Positions 1 to 12,394 of a stretch of 64,000 nt of DNA are shown in pieces. The DNA is from Nymphaea colorata. Lineage: Eukaryota; Streptophyta; Magnoliopsida; Nymphaeales; Nymphaeaceae. Within the stretch, counting starts at the first letter, position 1. Each line of letters starts with the position of its first letter. The notes beneath the pieces are model-generated. The model saw nothing but the letters and a program-made list of their open reading frames with translations, ran no database searches and had not been told where the DNA came from. Both the position numbers and the translations under genes were made by a program. Where the stretch lies: the NCBI RefSeq assembly GCF_008831285.2, contig NC_045146.1, positions 5,530,972 to 5,594,971 on the forward strand, read 5' to 3'.

Positions 1-610
1 AACAGCATTCACAGACTTACTGCAATCAGATTTCAAGACAAACCTGCTTCATTTTGACTAAGAATCAACTCTGCACCAGATGGCCAGGCAGATCAGACGT
101 TCTCTGGTCTGATATTTTTTAATGACATCCACTGAGTCAAATCTGACATATTCTGCGACATTCAGATCTGATCAACATCAACTGTTTGTCAACGACATCA
201 CCAAAGTTAGATCTGATACACTTCGACATTCAAATCTGAACAAAGACAGCAACTTGTCAACTTCATCTGATTAGGTTCTTCAGCAACATCAAGACTTCGA
301 CGCAACATAGGGTGCAGATCACGTCTCTACATGTAGAACGTGATCAGCCCCTTTTTCATCAAACAGTCCCACCGTATCTTTTGAAGGTAGCAGCAACTTT
401 AGACGTTCAACCTTGTAACCCTAGATGGCACGGTCCTAGGTCCGAGGCTCTGATACCATGTTGCGTAAAGAGGTAGAGAAGAGGGAGAAGAGAAGAACGT
501 AAGGAAGGAGGAGAGAATAGGTAGCAGTCATCTGTCTATCGGCTGCTCCTTTTCCATTAGACTAAATAAGGATTAGGGTTATGTTTAACCCTTTACATAA
601 GAGTCCAACA
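1..610 (-). mobile_element. Short-LTR retroelement (TRIM-like), 5' end, truncated by window edge
   Basis: Read on the minus strand, this is the 5' end of an LTR element: an LTR (459-610), then a primer binding site at 447-458 complementary to initiator-Met tRNA (TGGTATCAGAGC), then internal sequence running off the left edge. No gag or pol similarity is visible in the 446 internal bases. They instead carry degenerate repeats of a CAGATCTGA-like motif. The 152 bp LTR with non-coding interior suggests a terminal-repeat retrotransposon in miniature or another non-autonomous Copia-type element. If coding sequence lies left of the window it would be an ordinary Copia. The other LTR and target duplication cannot be seen. 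Confidence 0.65.
459..610 (-). repeat. LTR of the TRIM-like element (TGTTG...CAACA)
   Basis: The 152 bp repeat is bounded by the short inverted ends TGTTG and CAACA and directly abuts the tRNA-Met primer binding site at 447-458. The five bases after it (AAATT, 611-615) should be the target duplication, but the matching copy is outside the window. Confidence 0.65.
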
Positions 611-894
611 AAATTTTAAAAATCCAGAAAGCTACCTAATATTAAATTCCAAAATACATAAAACTTTAAATACCAAAGCAGCACGTTTCCTCAACATATT
701 AGTTGACTAATATATGTAATATACATATATATAGATACATATAGATCGGGATACATACATTCTAACAAATGTAACTTGGAGCACATATTTTTTTTGTGAC
801 TTTAAGTTGAAGGATAAACTAATTATAGTTTATGGACTAAATTTGTTAGGATTGTCATGCTTAAAATTCTCCGATTGTTTGCTTGTTGTTGCAG

Positions 895-2744
895 AACTCA
901 GAGATCTCAAGTTGAAAAAAAGCTATTTCAGCTTGAATCATATAAAAACTGCTACAAATAACTTTGATTTGGAAAATAAGGTTGGAGAAGGCGGATTTGG
1001 ACCAGTTTACAAGGTACCTTTTGAATTTTGTGAAATTATAAATGATTTTGTTCATGCTAGGTCTTATTTAAGAAACATTTTTTTGCATAATAGTAGAGCA
1101 ATATTTGTTTCTTTTAGGAAGATAAGGAAATTCCTCTACGAAAAGTCATACATATGCTTGGTATTTGTATTATATACACTAGGTCAGCAGGATGAGGAAA
1201 CATGATTTATTCTTTAGGACTAAGTCACATGGGTGCTTCAGTAAAGTCCACGTACCCGTGTCGCCGTACCCGTGTCGCCGTACCCGTACCCAAAATGGGT
1301 ACTTTGACCCTTGGGTACCTATAGATCCAAACTACTTAAGTTTATTTTGATTTAATTTTTTCCACCTTTTTATTCTATTCTTTAGATGTGAAAATTCGAT
1401 TGATGTTCATACTTGACTAGGGGGCTGCTTGGTTGTCCATATGTTTAAAGTTTTTCATAGGTTTCTTAAACACACTACTGCAAGAGCCGTTGATATATAT
1501 TTTCTATATTATTTATTTGTTTATGTTGATGTATATTTTTTATTTTGATACATATTTTCTAAGTATTTCTTATTGTTTATATATATATATACGGCCGTAC
1601 CCCGCACCCAAGTTTTTTGAAAATGGTCAGTACCCGTACCCGCACCGGCACTCGTACCTGTACCTATGTGACATAGTTTTAGGATCATTTTCAAAGCTAG
1701 TTTTTACTAGGAAGCACATTTAAGATAGTCTATCCTCCACACTTGCATACTTTGAGAAATAAACTAATATATTTATCATAGCCGATAGGGTTGTAATCTC
1801 ATATGAGCCTTCATTTCTCCACTAGTATGTCATATGTCCATGTTAAAGCTGTTTTTAATGAGGGAAGTTCCTTCTCTACCTCCACACTTGCACAGTTTAA
1901 AAGATTAAATATATATCCGTTCTGGGGTTATAACCTTGCATTTTACATGATTAGTATGTATCTATGCTGGGGTTATAACTTTGCCTTTTACAAGATTTAC
2001 TTTTACTTTACCAGTATTCTGAAATTTGTGGTCAGCATCAACATTTCCTTTTTATTTTTCATGCTTTAAACACAGGGAACACTACCAGATGGAAGAGTAG
2101 TTGCAGTTAAACAGCTTTCATCAAGGTCAAAGCAAGGAAATCGGGAATTCCTGAATGAGATAGGTGTTATATCTGCTTTGCAACACCCAAATCTTGTGAC
2201 GTTATTTGGCTGTTGTATCGATGGCAAGCAGTTGATGCTAATATATGAATACATGGAAAACAACTCCCTGGCGCGTGCTCTTTTTGGTAAGATTTTAATG
2301 TGCTTGACAATTGACATGATTCTTTTTATGATGGTAGATCAGTTCACTACTCTTGCAGAACTCAACCTATGTTATACAGTCTGCGGAATCATCTTAAAAT
2401 CAATACTCCAGTTCAAATGTTTTTTTTTTAAATAAATGACACATCATTACCTAACATTGAAAATGATAAGAATTTGGTGATTCATAGGTCCAACTGAACA
2501 CCAATTGAAGCTAGACTGGGCAACAAGATGCAGTATCTGCATTGGAATTGCGAAAGGTTTAGCTTATCTGCATGAAGAATCCAGGCTGAAGATAGTTCAC
2601 AGAGATATCAAAGCTACAAATGTCCTTCTTGACAAGGAGCTGAATGCTAAAATATCTGATTTTGGTTTAGCAAAGCTTCACGAGGATGAAAATACACACA
2701 TCAGCACTCGAATAGCTGGCACTATGTGAGTCACCAATTCAAGT

Positions 2745-2794
<50 letters not shown>

Positions 2795-5703
2795 CCTTTT
2801 TGGTTAGCTCAGAGCCTTCTTGTTGATTGTCCTTGCAGAGGATATATGGCTCCTGAGTACGCAACACGGGGATACTTAACAGAAAAAGCAGATGTTTACA
2901 GTTTTGGTGTTGTTGTCTTGGAAATTGTAAGTGGCCAAAGCAATACAAGTGGCTTACCTGGGGAGGATTATACTTTTCTATTAGACAGGGTATGTCTCTT
3001 TTCACTTTCTTATAAGCTCATTTAGATAATAAATGAGGAGGCTACCAAGAGAGCTCTTGAATTGAAACTAAATGCTAACGGATTCCTTTCTTTAGTCCAT
3101 TGATTCTGTGATTTTATGTTAGATAATGGACCGTACAGTATTAGCTAGCTGTTGCATCATGGACATCTGAGATGAGATACAAGCAAAACTTGTCTTTTTT
3201 CCCTTACTTATATATATATTTTTTGGAAAATGAGAGTTCATAGAGAGATTGCATCTTCTATCTAACTGCGAGAACATACCGGCATGCACTTTCGTGCAAC
3301 TAAAACCGAGTATGGGATCCCTTAGTTTGAAGATCTTTTGACATTTTCATCAGATGCTTGATATACCCTTGAGACACAGAAGGGCCTTGTGCCTTTTCTT
3401 TGTAATCTGCTTGCCTTTCTGTCTTCAATATTGCATTGCATTGAGAATGTGTCCCCAGTTTACTGTACTATCTTATCATTAGTATTAGTTGCAAGATACC
3501 TTCCAGACAATTTTCTCCCCATTACCAGCCATCCTAGTTTGCAGAATCACTGTTCCTTTGATTGATGGACTCGCACCGATCGAGTGGTGTCCTCCATTTA
3601 CATTTATTTCCCACCACTCTGCCAGAGTAGACATTTGAGTCCGTTTGGGTTAGGTTGTTATAGTTGTTAATCATAAATGGCATGTTCCACTAGTCTTAAA
3701 TTGGGACTTCATTTGGACTGCTTTCTCTTATGTTTTACTTCTGAGACTGTTGTTCTAACATTTGTTTAAAACTTAAATCTTAGGGGTTGATGGTTGAAAT
3801 TTCCAAGTATTTTCTTGCAAAATGATGTTAAGGCGTAGGCAATCTCGTTTGACAAAATGGAAATCAATCAGTTAGTCTTTGGATCCATTCAAGTAATATT
3901 TTTCTGTCACAAATGTTCAAATAGGTTTTCTACCATGATCAGAGACCATTCAGGTTACATGCTTTATTAATATCAATCTTATACCACATAGATACCTTTG
4001 TGACACGGGTACGCCCGATTTGCACTTGTACCCGTGTCGACACGTGGTTACAGCAACACGGGTGCGGCCGCGGCATTGGGAGTGCGGCTCGAGTAGGGCA
4101 TTGACTGCACCGGGTACAGTCAACGCACCTGAGGTCGAGTCCAACCATTTTCAGACTTGGTCAAAGTTGACCGAGTCCAAAATTGTCCATGCGCTTCATG
4201 CTCTGTGCTATGCAGGCAGGTAGTCGATCTGGTCGAGAGGGTTCCTGTTCCCCTTGACCAAGGTCAAGGGTTTCTATTCTAAAACCCTTGGCTTGGTTCC
4301 TCGACCTGCTCAAGGATTGTAGAAACCCTCGACCAGATTGAGGGTTTTTGAAACCCTCAACGAGAAAGGGAGAGATGAGGTGAGGGTAAGGAGCAAGGCC
4401 GTTTGAGTGACTCCGGCCACTCGCCCAGCCTTGGCAGATCCAGCCAAGCTAAATACAGCAGAGGGAGGTTGTCCCCTCGAACAGGCACATTTGTCCAAAG
4501 GCCATGCTGGACAGTGGCCCGGGGTGATACAAAGAGACAGAGGTGAGAGAGAGAGAGAGAGGTACCTCCTTCTGTCCTCCGTCCTTGCCGTTGCATCCAG
4601 AAAGCGAGATGGAGAGGAGGTAAAGAAGAAAAAGAGGAAGAAGAAGAAGAGAAAGAGAGGGGGAGGGGGTTGTGACTTACAGTTTCAACGCGAAAGAGGA
4701 GGTGAGGAGGAAGAAGTAGAAAAAGGAGAGTGAGAGACAGAGAGCAGGAAGGAGGGAGAAATGAAAAAAAAAAAAAAAAATGAAACTTATACGAGTAGAG
4801 TCGAGCTTAAACGTGTTGAGGTCTTAAAACTCGAACTTGACTCGTTTTATAACTCGAAATCAACTCGTTTTATAACTCAGAGATTGAATTTACACTCCAA
4901 CTCGTCGAGCTTATATGAGCAACTTCGTCGAACATCCCATTTTCGAACGTTTCTTAACACCGTCTTTTACGTTTCATAAAGGGATAATTTTGTCATCTTT
5001 TACTCATCATCATAACTACTCCCACTTCCTTTCTGTCCCTTTTTCTATAGCACAAATTACATTCCGTGATATTTATTGGTAATTTAGAACGAGCGAATGT
5101 CTAATACTAATTATGCTTTCATTATCACCACATAGACATGCCTTTATATGTGTGCGTGTGTACGGTACCCGTACCCACACCGATACCCGTCCTGTACCTA
5201 TGTGACATAGATGGATAGATGGATTACTCCCATGTCAGTGCTATAATGGTCCTGCTGGCGGACCTTGTACATCACAAATCAGGTCTAGGTCTAAGTGGAG
5301 ATCAAATCCATTTTCCCTTTAATTGGATTTTGGATTCCTTAAACGCCAAAGTGATTTTCTTTTATGCTTCTTCCATTCTTCCATCTCCTACACTGTTGCC
5401 CGCCTGCACCAATCTCCAGTGACTGACAACAAACTCCTTCAACCGATGGTGACCTTTCAACAACTGGCAGTGACCTTCCAGGAACATATTCTTTTCTTTG
5501 TTCTCTTCCTTTTTTTTTCACTTAAATGCTGCACATGAGATTTTGTGTGCCTGGGATTTTATTCTGAATAGAAAAAAAATATCTTTTTCCTTTATTTTTT
5601 GTTCTATATCTGGTGTTGCTTCTTTACAAGTTTTATTGTAGTGTTTATTTTCATTTTTCTTTCTTCCGTTTTTATTCAAATTGGGCTTTCTTCTTCATAG
5701 GAA

Positions 5704-5753
<50 letters not shown>

Positions 5754-6203
5754 TGTAATTTTCCTATTGTACCTTCTGTATCGACAGCCGTTCCCGCACT
5801 TGAATGACATAGTATTGAACTACTGGGCTCATTATGAGAACATCTTGTGACATTTGAATGTCATACTAGATAAGTAAATCTAGAAATCAGTTTGATAGTA
5901 ACTGAAAAGGTGAATTATTTTTATGATGATATTGCTAGCTCCAAAAACGAGATGAAAAGAATGTGCCTTTCTAACTACTGCAATATAACACTACAGGCTT
6001 ATGTGCTGCAAGAAAACGGCAACCTCTTGGAGTTGGTAGACCCCAAATTGGAATCAAACTTTTCCAATGAAGAAGCAATTGTAATGCTGAATTTGGCTCT
6101 TCTGTGTACCTGTCCTTCACCTTCTCTTAGGCCCAAAATGTCTGCGATTGTTGATATCCTTGAAGGGCGAAGCACAATTCAGGATGTCCTAAAATTCGAG
6201 TAG
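895..6203 (+). CDS. LRR receptor-like Ser/Thr kinase (LRR VIII-2 type), kinase-domain exons; 5' part not in window
   Basis: Five exons with consensus splice sites join in frame: 895-1013, 2076-2286, 2488-2725, 2839-2989 and 5997-6203 (TAG). In order the product shows a juxtamembrane stretch ([15 protein letters not shown]), glycine loop [15 protein letters not shown] lysine, HRDIKATN catalytic loop (RD kinase), [26 protein letters not shown] and a distal lobe ending [11 protein letters not shown]. These match plant malectin/LRR receptor kinases of subfamily VIII-2, plasma-membrane proteins that signal through a cytosolic kinase. The LRR, malectin-like and transmembrane exons are absent from 1-894, where a retroelement sits; they may lie to the left or be lost. 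Introns 1 and 4 are enlarged by small transposons. The tail stops soon after the kinase fold, shorter than I expect for the family. All kinase residues that I could check are intact, so this may be expressed, truncated or a recent pseudogene. Confidence 0.85.
1220..1676. mobile_element. hAT-like non-autonomous element, TACCCGTG family, copy 1 (intron 1 of the kinase gene)
   Basis: The 457 bp insertion has ends CTAAGTCACAT (left) and ATGTGACATAG (right), inverted with one mismatch. It is flanked by 8-bp direct repeats CTTTAGGA (1212-1219) and TTTTAGGA (1677-1684), one mismatch. Next to the ends lie arrays of TACCCGTG-like units (about 1250-1315 and 1590-1665); the core is AT-rich with no coding potential. 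The 8-bp duplication fits the hAT superfamily. It lies in an intron between two kinase exons. Confidence 0.7.
2746..2790. repeat. (CT)n microsatellite in kinase intron 3
   Basis: An uninterrupted CT run sits just after the 5' splice site of the intron between exons 2488-2725 and 2839-2989. Confidence 0.9.
3996..5210. mobile_element. hAT-like element, TACCCGTG family, copy 2, with cargo (intron 4 of the kinase gene)
   Basis: The left end CTTTGTGACACGGGTAC pairs with a right end ...GTACCTATGTGACATAG. Flanking 8-mers are ATAGATAC (3988-3995) and ATGGATAG (5211-5218), six of eight matching. TACCCGTG-like blocks lie inside both ends (4004-4090, 5163-5205). Unlike copies 1, 3 and 4, the interior holds about 1 kb of unrelated DNA: a purine-rich stretch (4340-4760), a potential foldback (TCTGGTCGAG near 4227 against its complement near 4327), a poly-A run (4762-4778) and ACTCGTTTTATAACTC repeated at about 4840-4880. 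No ORF looks like a transposase. It could be one element with captured DNA or nested insertions. Confidence 0.5.
5709..5751. repeat. (TA)n microsatellite
   Basis: An uninterrupted TA run lies in the last intron of the kinase gene. Confidence 0.95.
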
Positions 6204-6750
6204 CAGCATTTATGAGTGGAGCTTTCTCAAGTGCAAAGTGGCCTTCTGAAAGGTAAATTTATTATTCATTCAAATCATGTGATGACCAACCAATAGTATA
6301 GTTTGTGGTTGAAAATGTGGGGCCTATTCCTTAATATGTATTTGAGACCTTGTTGTGCTTGAAAGATGTCCAGTGATAAGTGTATTACTAACAAAACTAT
6401 GATGTTCACTCGTCTACATGCAAGAACTCCAATGTACCTAGCTAAAGAGCTAGCTTAAGATGTGTTAGGTCAAGGTTGAGAGTTTAATAATACTGCGTTT
6501 GTCCTGATGACACTTGTTCTATGGATCTGGGTCATAGTCATGCTCGATCTATGTTGTGTGTATTATTGTAAAGGACATACAATCAATGCCAAGCCTATTG
6601 TTTTGTGTTTCACTAATGTACTCTCATGTAATCCTTGAATTTTGTGTTGTAATGATTCAATAGAATTAGGGCATGCCCAACTCCTTTCAATTGTCTTCTC
6701 TTTCTTGGATTCTGTCTGTCTAGCTTTCCCTTTGTTATGATGATTAAACC
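6204..6750 (+). other. 3' flank / probable 3' UTR of the kinase gene
   Basis: No second coding region is seen. The T-rich, GTGTT-rich stretch about 6540-6680 with AATAGAAT-like sequence would suit a plant polyadenylation region, but no cleavage site can be fixed. Confidence 0.35.
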
Positions 6751-8091
6751 GATAATTGGCTTTAATATGCCCCTAATTTACATGCAAAACAAGTGGGAAC
6801 ATTTTAATGTTCATGTTCTCATGTGCTTGGTGGCATGTTGGTAGTAGGGTGGATGCTTCAGCCTGATGATCTGCTCCTACCTTGGCTTCTTGTTCCATGA
6901 TTATTAATTAAAGAAAAAATTACATATAAATGCTTAAGTTTTGGTCAATAACAAAAAACCGCTCACCTTTTGGGCGTGCACAAAAGGGCCCTCAAATTTT
7001 AATAGTTATTCACAAATGTTCATATTTGTGACTATTTCCGACGAAAAACGTTGCGTGAAAAACAAACTTACTGAAGTACCCATTAAAGGTTAAATGAAAG
7101 GACCCACGACCTTATTTTGGAACAGAAAAAGAGAGTTTTCTTTTTTCTTTTTTCTTCCGACTGTCTCTGTCTCATCTCAATTTTCGGCTAACTCTTTGAG
7201 GAATCTCTTGCTTAATTTTCCGGCACCCATTTCCAGCCGTCTCTCTCTCTCTGGTTTTACGGTAAGGCGTGCTGGTTCAACGTTGGAATTTTTGGTGTGG
7301 CGGAGCAGCAAAGAAAAAACTTTTAGAAATGATGCAGTAATGGGTGGGGAATGCCACGTTATACGTTAGCCTTTCGTTTGAGAAGACTGCCCTCGTCGGT
7401 TGCAACAGTGAAGGCTTTATGGTAAGGCGTGACTGTTATTGTGAATGTTTCTTAAAGTGAAGCATCTTAGTGCAGAACGTTTGCTCGTGGAATATCATTT
7501 TGTGGCAGACGGTCATTGCCAACGCCTTCATTTGTTTGTTGAAATGCCCACAAAAGCATTCAGTAAGCAACAGTCTTTATGGTTGTATACGTAGCTTGTC
7601 ATGTGTTCACTGTGACATAGTTTGCAGGTAGAGGGAGAGGGAGCGAGAGATTATTAAATCATTGATCTGAATAACAAAATTATAGCAAAAGGATATATAC
7701 ATAATCTAAAAAATTGTAGTGGTGGCTTCAGTATAGTAATGTCCACAAGAGGCCTTCCAAAAAGGTCCTGTATTATCAGGCCAATGTGTTGCAATACCTT
7801 AACCAACATGCCAAAACTAAGTCACTAACCTATTGCAAATTTGTAATTGAAAATTTCAGCACAAAAAACGTAAAAGCCAGAGGGAAGACACGACAAGATA
7901 GACGGCTTTTTGGGATCTTAAAAGCAGTACATTGTTGGCTGAACGAAGAAAAATCCACTAGAATTCAAATTGGAAGGAGAAAAAGGACAACGTAGGTTAG
8001 CTTTTAGAGGTCGCCATTAGAATTTTTAATAAGAAAATAGGAAAAAAACAAGTTTACTATAAAGGTTGGTAATGGCATTTGAGATTCTTAC

Positions 8092-8177
8092 AGCTAGCCT
8101 GTGGAGATCCCTCCCACAACCTGGCATGTCTTCTCCGAGCAACAGCTTCAATTAGTCTCTCTTTCTCATCAATGTTT
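8092..8177 (-). other. Possible orphan exon, function unknown
   Basis: On the minus strand an AG acceptor precedes, and a GTAAGA donor follows, an 86 bp open segment encoding a charged peptide containing EKERLIEAVARRRHARLWEG. Residue composition is protein-like (helical, Arg/Glu-rich), but I do not recognise the family. No convincing neighbouring exons were joined, although a minus-strand open stretch exists near 8620-8730. It may be a relic exon or chance. Confidence 0.2.
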
Positions 8178-8839
8178 CTTGGAAAATGAAAGGAAAATAA
8201 TAAGGACCAAGTTTCAGTAAGCTCTTGAACCTTGAACTGTGACCTGTACTAACACAATCGTTGGCTGAAAGCTAATGCCGAAACTTGCATCTCTATTCTA
8301 GAATTTCTCACGGCCAAGAAACTCAAATAAAGAAAAATCATCCTGAAAGTGTAGCCGAAGTTCGTGGGAGATTTCAAAAAAACCCTTGGGTGCCATCTCA
8401 TACTGTAATAGCTTGACACTCAACTCTCATAAGTAAGAAGGACAAAGAGACGTAATAAGTAGCAATCACATCGTTCCTAACCTGCTGAAGATCAGTTGCA
8501 CCATGTCACTGTCACAAGCGAGATATCTTGTAGTTGCGAGCTGGTACCTGATTATCTTCAGCTTGTTCAGATATTACAATATATACTTCTGAAGAAAGTC
8601 TCTGGATCTTGACTCATAACATGAGCTGGCACACGTCTCTGCAATATAGAGCACGCTATGTGTGCGTAGACATTACCTTTGCAGCAATTTCCAACAAGAA
8701 TGACGTCTAGCATTAGAATGCCACGAATATGTTTTGATTGATTAAAGAATTTAAAAAATGTCTCAGTTCCTATTTACAAATGCTGTCAAGTTCACATATT
8801 GTACTTGTTGTTTAGTTTTGATGTCAATCTTATCAATAA

Positions 8840-8842
<3 letters not shown>

Positions 8843-8900
<58 letters not shown>
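8843..8900. repeat. (TA)n microsatellite
   Basis: An uninterrupted TA run of nearly 60 bp. Confidence 0.95.
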
Positions 8901-8901
<1 letters not shown>

Positions 8902-9303
8902 TTTTACTAAACGCCTTCCTTTGGCTTGCCAACATATGATTCTGCCCTAACCCTAATTACAAGGTCTATAAAGGGTCCCCTTGCTATTGGATCTACCCCC
9001 CATGACTGAGCGTCCCAACACCAAACTAGTTGGAAGCCTAGTGTATTCTTTTTATTAATGGATATATTGCACCAACTATACTCCACCTACGCGCCAAAAT
9101 TTCACCTCGTCATCCAGGGCGAGAACCTGAGAAATCAATGTTATAGTACAACTTTCCCATGTTGGCACATATACTTCTTTACTGATCCATTTCACAAGCC
9201 ATTTAGTTTGCAATCGTATGTCATTTTGAAACCCCCTCTATTGGTCTAGTATTTTGAAAGGCTTAGGCACCCTAGGGTCCCCTGAATTGGATAATGGAAT
9301 ATA

Positions 9304-12300
9304 TGTGGTGTAACGCTTTATGTTTTCAGGTGGGCCGGATCGGGTCCAGACCCGAACCCATTGGCATGAAGGAGCCCGACGCGAGGGCTCTTCTCCCTCG
9401 CCTTCCCCTCTTCTCCCTCGTCTTCCTCCCGGTTGCCTCTCATGCCAGCACAGAGAAGAAGACAGAGATGGTGCAGGGCGGCGACGAGGATAGCAGCGGT
9501 GGTGCTGGTTAGCCCATTGATCTCTCTCCGCCTTTTCCTCTCCTTTCTATCTTCTTTCTTCTCCTCCTCCCTCCTGCGCAGCCCTCTCCCCTTTCTGTTA
9601 GCATCCTCCTTTTCCCGTGCCCTCTCTTCCTCTCTGCTCAAGCTCTCTCCCGTCTCCTCTGCTCCTCTCAATCTCTCCCATTTCCCCCACTCGATTTCCC
9701 TCCCCCCTGCCAGTCTTTCCCCTCTGCCCGGACCCTCTCCCTGTCCGTCTCCCCTCTATCGGCAGCCCCTCAATCGTGCACTCTCCTCTGTACACTCTCT
9801 CTTTTCCGCCAGTTTTTCCTCACTCCAAGAGTCTCCCATCTTTAACTGAACCAGCTCTTCACTACGGAAGGTCCTCTTCTAACTTCCTTATTGCTGTTTT
9901 TTATTATTTTGGGGATGTTGGTTTGGATTGCAGTTGGGGACACATTATTTCCCCTCATACCAGCGAGTTGAAGGCTTGGGAGGTGACGATGACAGTTAAT
10001 TTTGGTTGTTTTGGGGATCACTCGAACTCGTGAGGTGACTATCGGGGGGTGGGGCGGCGGGAGGGATACAACAGCTAAGACTCTAAAATTGGGGTGAGCA
10101 AGGCCTAATCCAGCCTAGATTGTTGAATATTTTCTGTTGGAGCATGTATGGTTATTGATTGAGCATGCTAGATTTAAGTTTTGATGATTTAAAATGCATG
10201 TTAGCAATGTTGCAATTTTGGGGAAAGTTTAGAATTATTTTGAGAAAGACGAGAATTCATGTGTATATTTATCTCTTAAGCAGTTGATTTTCGAAGCAAT
10301 TAGGAAACATGGGAGATTGGATGTGGTTGAGAAGAGATTTAGAACTGTCTTAGTGAGCATGTGGTGCATGCTTTTGTGAATGTGTGTATCTTGGCGTTAT
10401 TTGGGGAAAGAATACGTAAGTTGGACGTAACTATTGAGTTGATGCCTCGACTAAAGAATGCAAATGAGAAATGTGTTACTGATAGATTGATCGAAGCCTT
10501 GAGTTTTGACGTTTGGTGGCAACATCAAGAAGTTGGGAAGTGGCCTATTGGAGGGCCTTGTGGGTCGACACTACCCGTCGACACCCTCTTGGGGTGATGA
10601 CATGCCTCAATGATTATATTTTCAGATTTGTATAAATAGGAAAACGAAGTGAGTAGAGAACTTACCACTTATTTGTGTTTGCAGATACACCGGGCACATC
10701 CAGTAGACATTGAGCAACAAAACGTGTAGCTCGAGGCGTTTTGTGGATGCGATAGGTATGACGGCATTCCAGGAAAATCCCTGCCTGGGCTCAACCTTTG
10801 GAATGTGTGTTTCAAGATCGATGGATCCTATGATTGTGCTGCGATTGACTGATTATGATGTGATTGAGTGAATGTATGTGATGGAATTATATGAGGTGAG
10901 TTCTGTTTTGAATAGTACTATAAGTTTTGTTTTGAAAATTACTATGCACTTGTATGTGCATGCTAGCAATGATAATTGTTTAGGACAGATGAGATGGGGT
11001 ATCGAGTCGAGTGTCTCTTCGATCCCGATTGTGCATTAGAAAGCATCCTACAATGATAACTGCATAGGACAGCTTCGAGCCAATCACGGATCGAGACTAC
11101 TCTCCGAGATTTGGCTAAGTTTTGAAAAAGGTGATTGATGTCTTTGATGAATGTGAATTTTGAATAATTGTGAATGTAGTGCTTTGTTGCATATGCGTTG
11201 TCGTGGGCAATAATACAATTGAATGAAATTAAAGGGTAGTTGTACCTGTATTGTCATGATGGCTAGCGAAGAATGTGAATGATATGTGTAACCCTCGTGT
11301 GGAGGAAATTGAAGGTATGGATGCACTCGTGGAGTGAACCAACCTCATAAGCTAGCCGGTCATTTATGAATGTGCAATCATAATGATAAGAATGAAAGAA
11401 TAAGAGATGAGAGGTCAGTGGGTTGTGACATTGTGTTTGAGAGTTGTCCCGTCTTCGCCACTGGTCTTGCCTGTTCGGAACGGCAGGCGGTGCAAGGCCC
11501 CAGGGTAATGTTGTGTGATGTGCTTAGAGCGTTGGGCTCATGCCTTCCCAACCTGGGTGTCCTAGGGAAGGCTGAGTATCTCTCCTTGAAATTTACATAC
11601 CCATGGATGAGTGCTCTACTGCTGCAGCGAGAATAGATCCATACTGTTATGGGCCACCACGGGGGTTGTCTCCCGGCTGTAGGTTGCCTCCGGTTGCACG
11701 TGCCTGTGTTTGCACCCATAAGAACTATCAATTCACTAAAGCTAATGAAAAGAAATGTATGTGAATGAAAGTATATGAATGAAATGTATGTGAATGAAAC
11801 GAATGAGAATGATATGTTTATGCATGCCTTGTAGGTGTGTTGAAATTTTGTTATTGTGGCCATTGAGTGGCCTTTACATGTCGCGGTCTATGTGAGGGAC
11901 CTTCTTGGCAAATGATGTGACTATGTCCTATCACGGCATGATGATGATTTGTTTTTATGATTGTGATTATCTCATATTTGAGCCATACCTAAGAGGGTTT
12001 GAGATTTTCCTGGCTTGTTGCCATACTACGAAGGCTAAGCCTTCAGTTGTTTCTTTTTTTTTTAGGTTTTGGCAGATCTGGGGCAGCTGGTTGATCAGAT
12101 GGCTTCACCCACATCCTATTGGGGAGGTTTTGAGTCCTTTGTAGTGCTGGTGCATCTTATTTTGATTTTATTGATGTCTTGTTTTTGTTAGGCATCAATG
12201 ATGTGGTTTGGGGCATTTTTGTCATGGACAGTTGTAATTTTGTATAAACTGAAATTGTTATATAAATGAAAGTTTGCCCTATTATTTTGAATGGCATAAC

Positions 12301-12394
12301 TCCATCCTTTTTGAATTGTTGTGTTTTCGCACCTCAACGTTTATGTTTTAACAAAAAAAAAATTATTCGAGGGTCAAAAGGTTGGGGTGTGATA
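9304..12394 (+). mobile_element. Probable Gypsy LTR or LTR remnant (plus orientation)
   Basis: No coding frame is supported, but the block has the shape of a long Gypsy LTR. It has a pyrimidine-rich leader-like segment (9390-9860), long non-coding sequence, a possible polyadenylation region near 12,245-12,275 and a 3' border GGTTGGGGTGTGATA near 12,380-12,394, resembling the GGGGTGTGACA ends of chromovirus-type LTRs. The 5' border is a guess. It abuts minus-strand Gypsy integrase sequence, so it is either a solo LTR inserted there or a rearranged part of the same nest. The GC- and CT-rich ORFs inside it are compositional. Confidence 0.35.

Larger units (their letters stand above)
6751..9300. 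other. Intergenic region, no gene supported
   Basis: It is AT-rich and non-coding. A stretch at about 6910-7090 resembles a degenerate transposon end, and 7094-7370 has a CT-rich leader-like segment, but no protein family is recognised in any frame. A possible isolated exon on the minus strand is listed separately. Confidence 0.4.

Noticed and set aside
5780-5812. Another right end GAATGACATAG preceded by CCGTTCCCGCAC, resembling the TACCCGTG family
   Set aside because: No matching left end or 8-bp duplication could be found, so it is not called as a copy.
9318-10033. Several overlapping long ORFs on both strands in GC/CT-rich DNA
   Set aside because: Low-complexity Ser/Leu/Pro or Arg/Glu-rich translations in all frames reflect a pyrimidine-rich tract, probably LTR leader; no domain or splice context.
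11378-11863. 161-codon minus-strand ORF, the second longest frame in the window
   Set aside because: No family resemblance, and it lies inside the Gypsy LTR-like block. Chance open frame is more likely.
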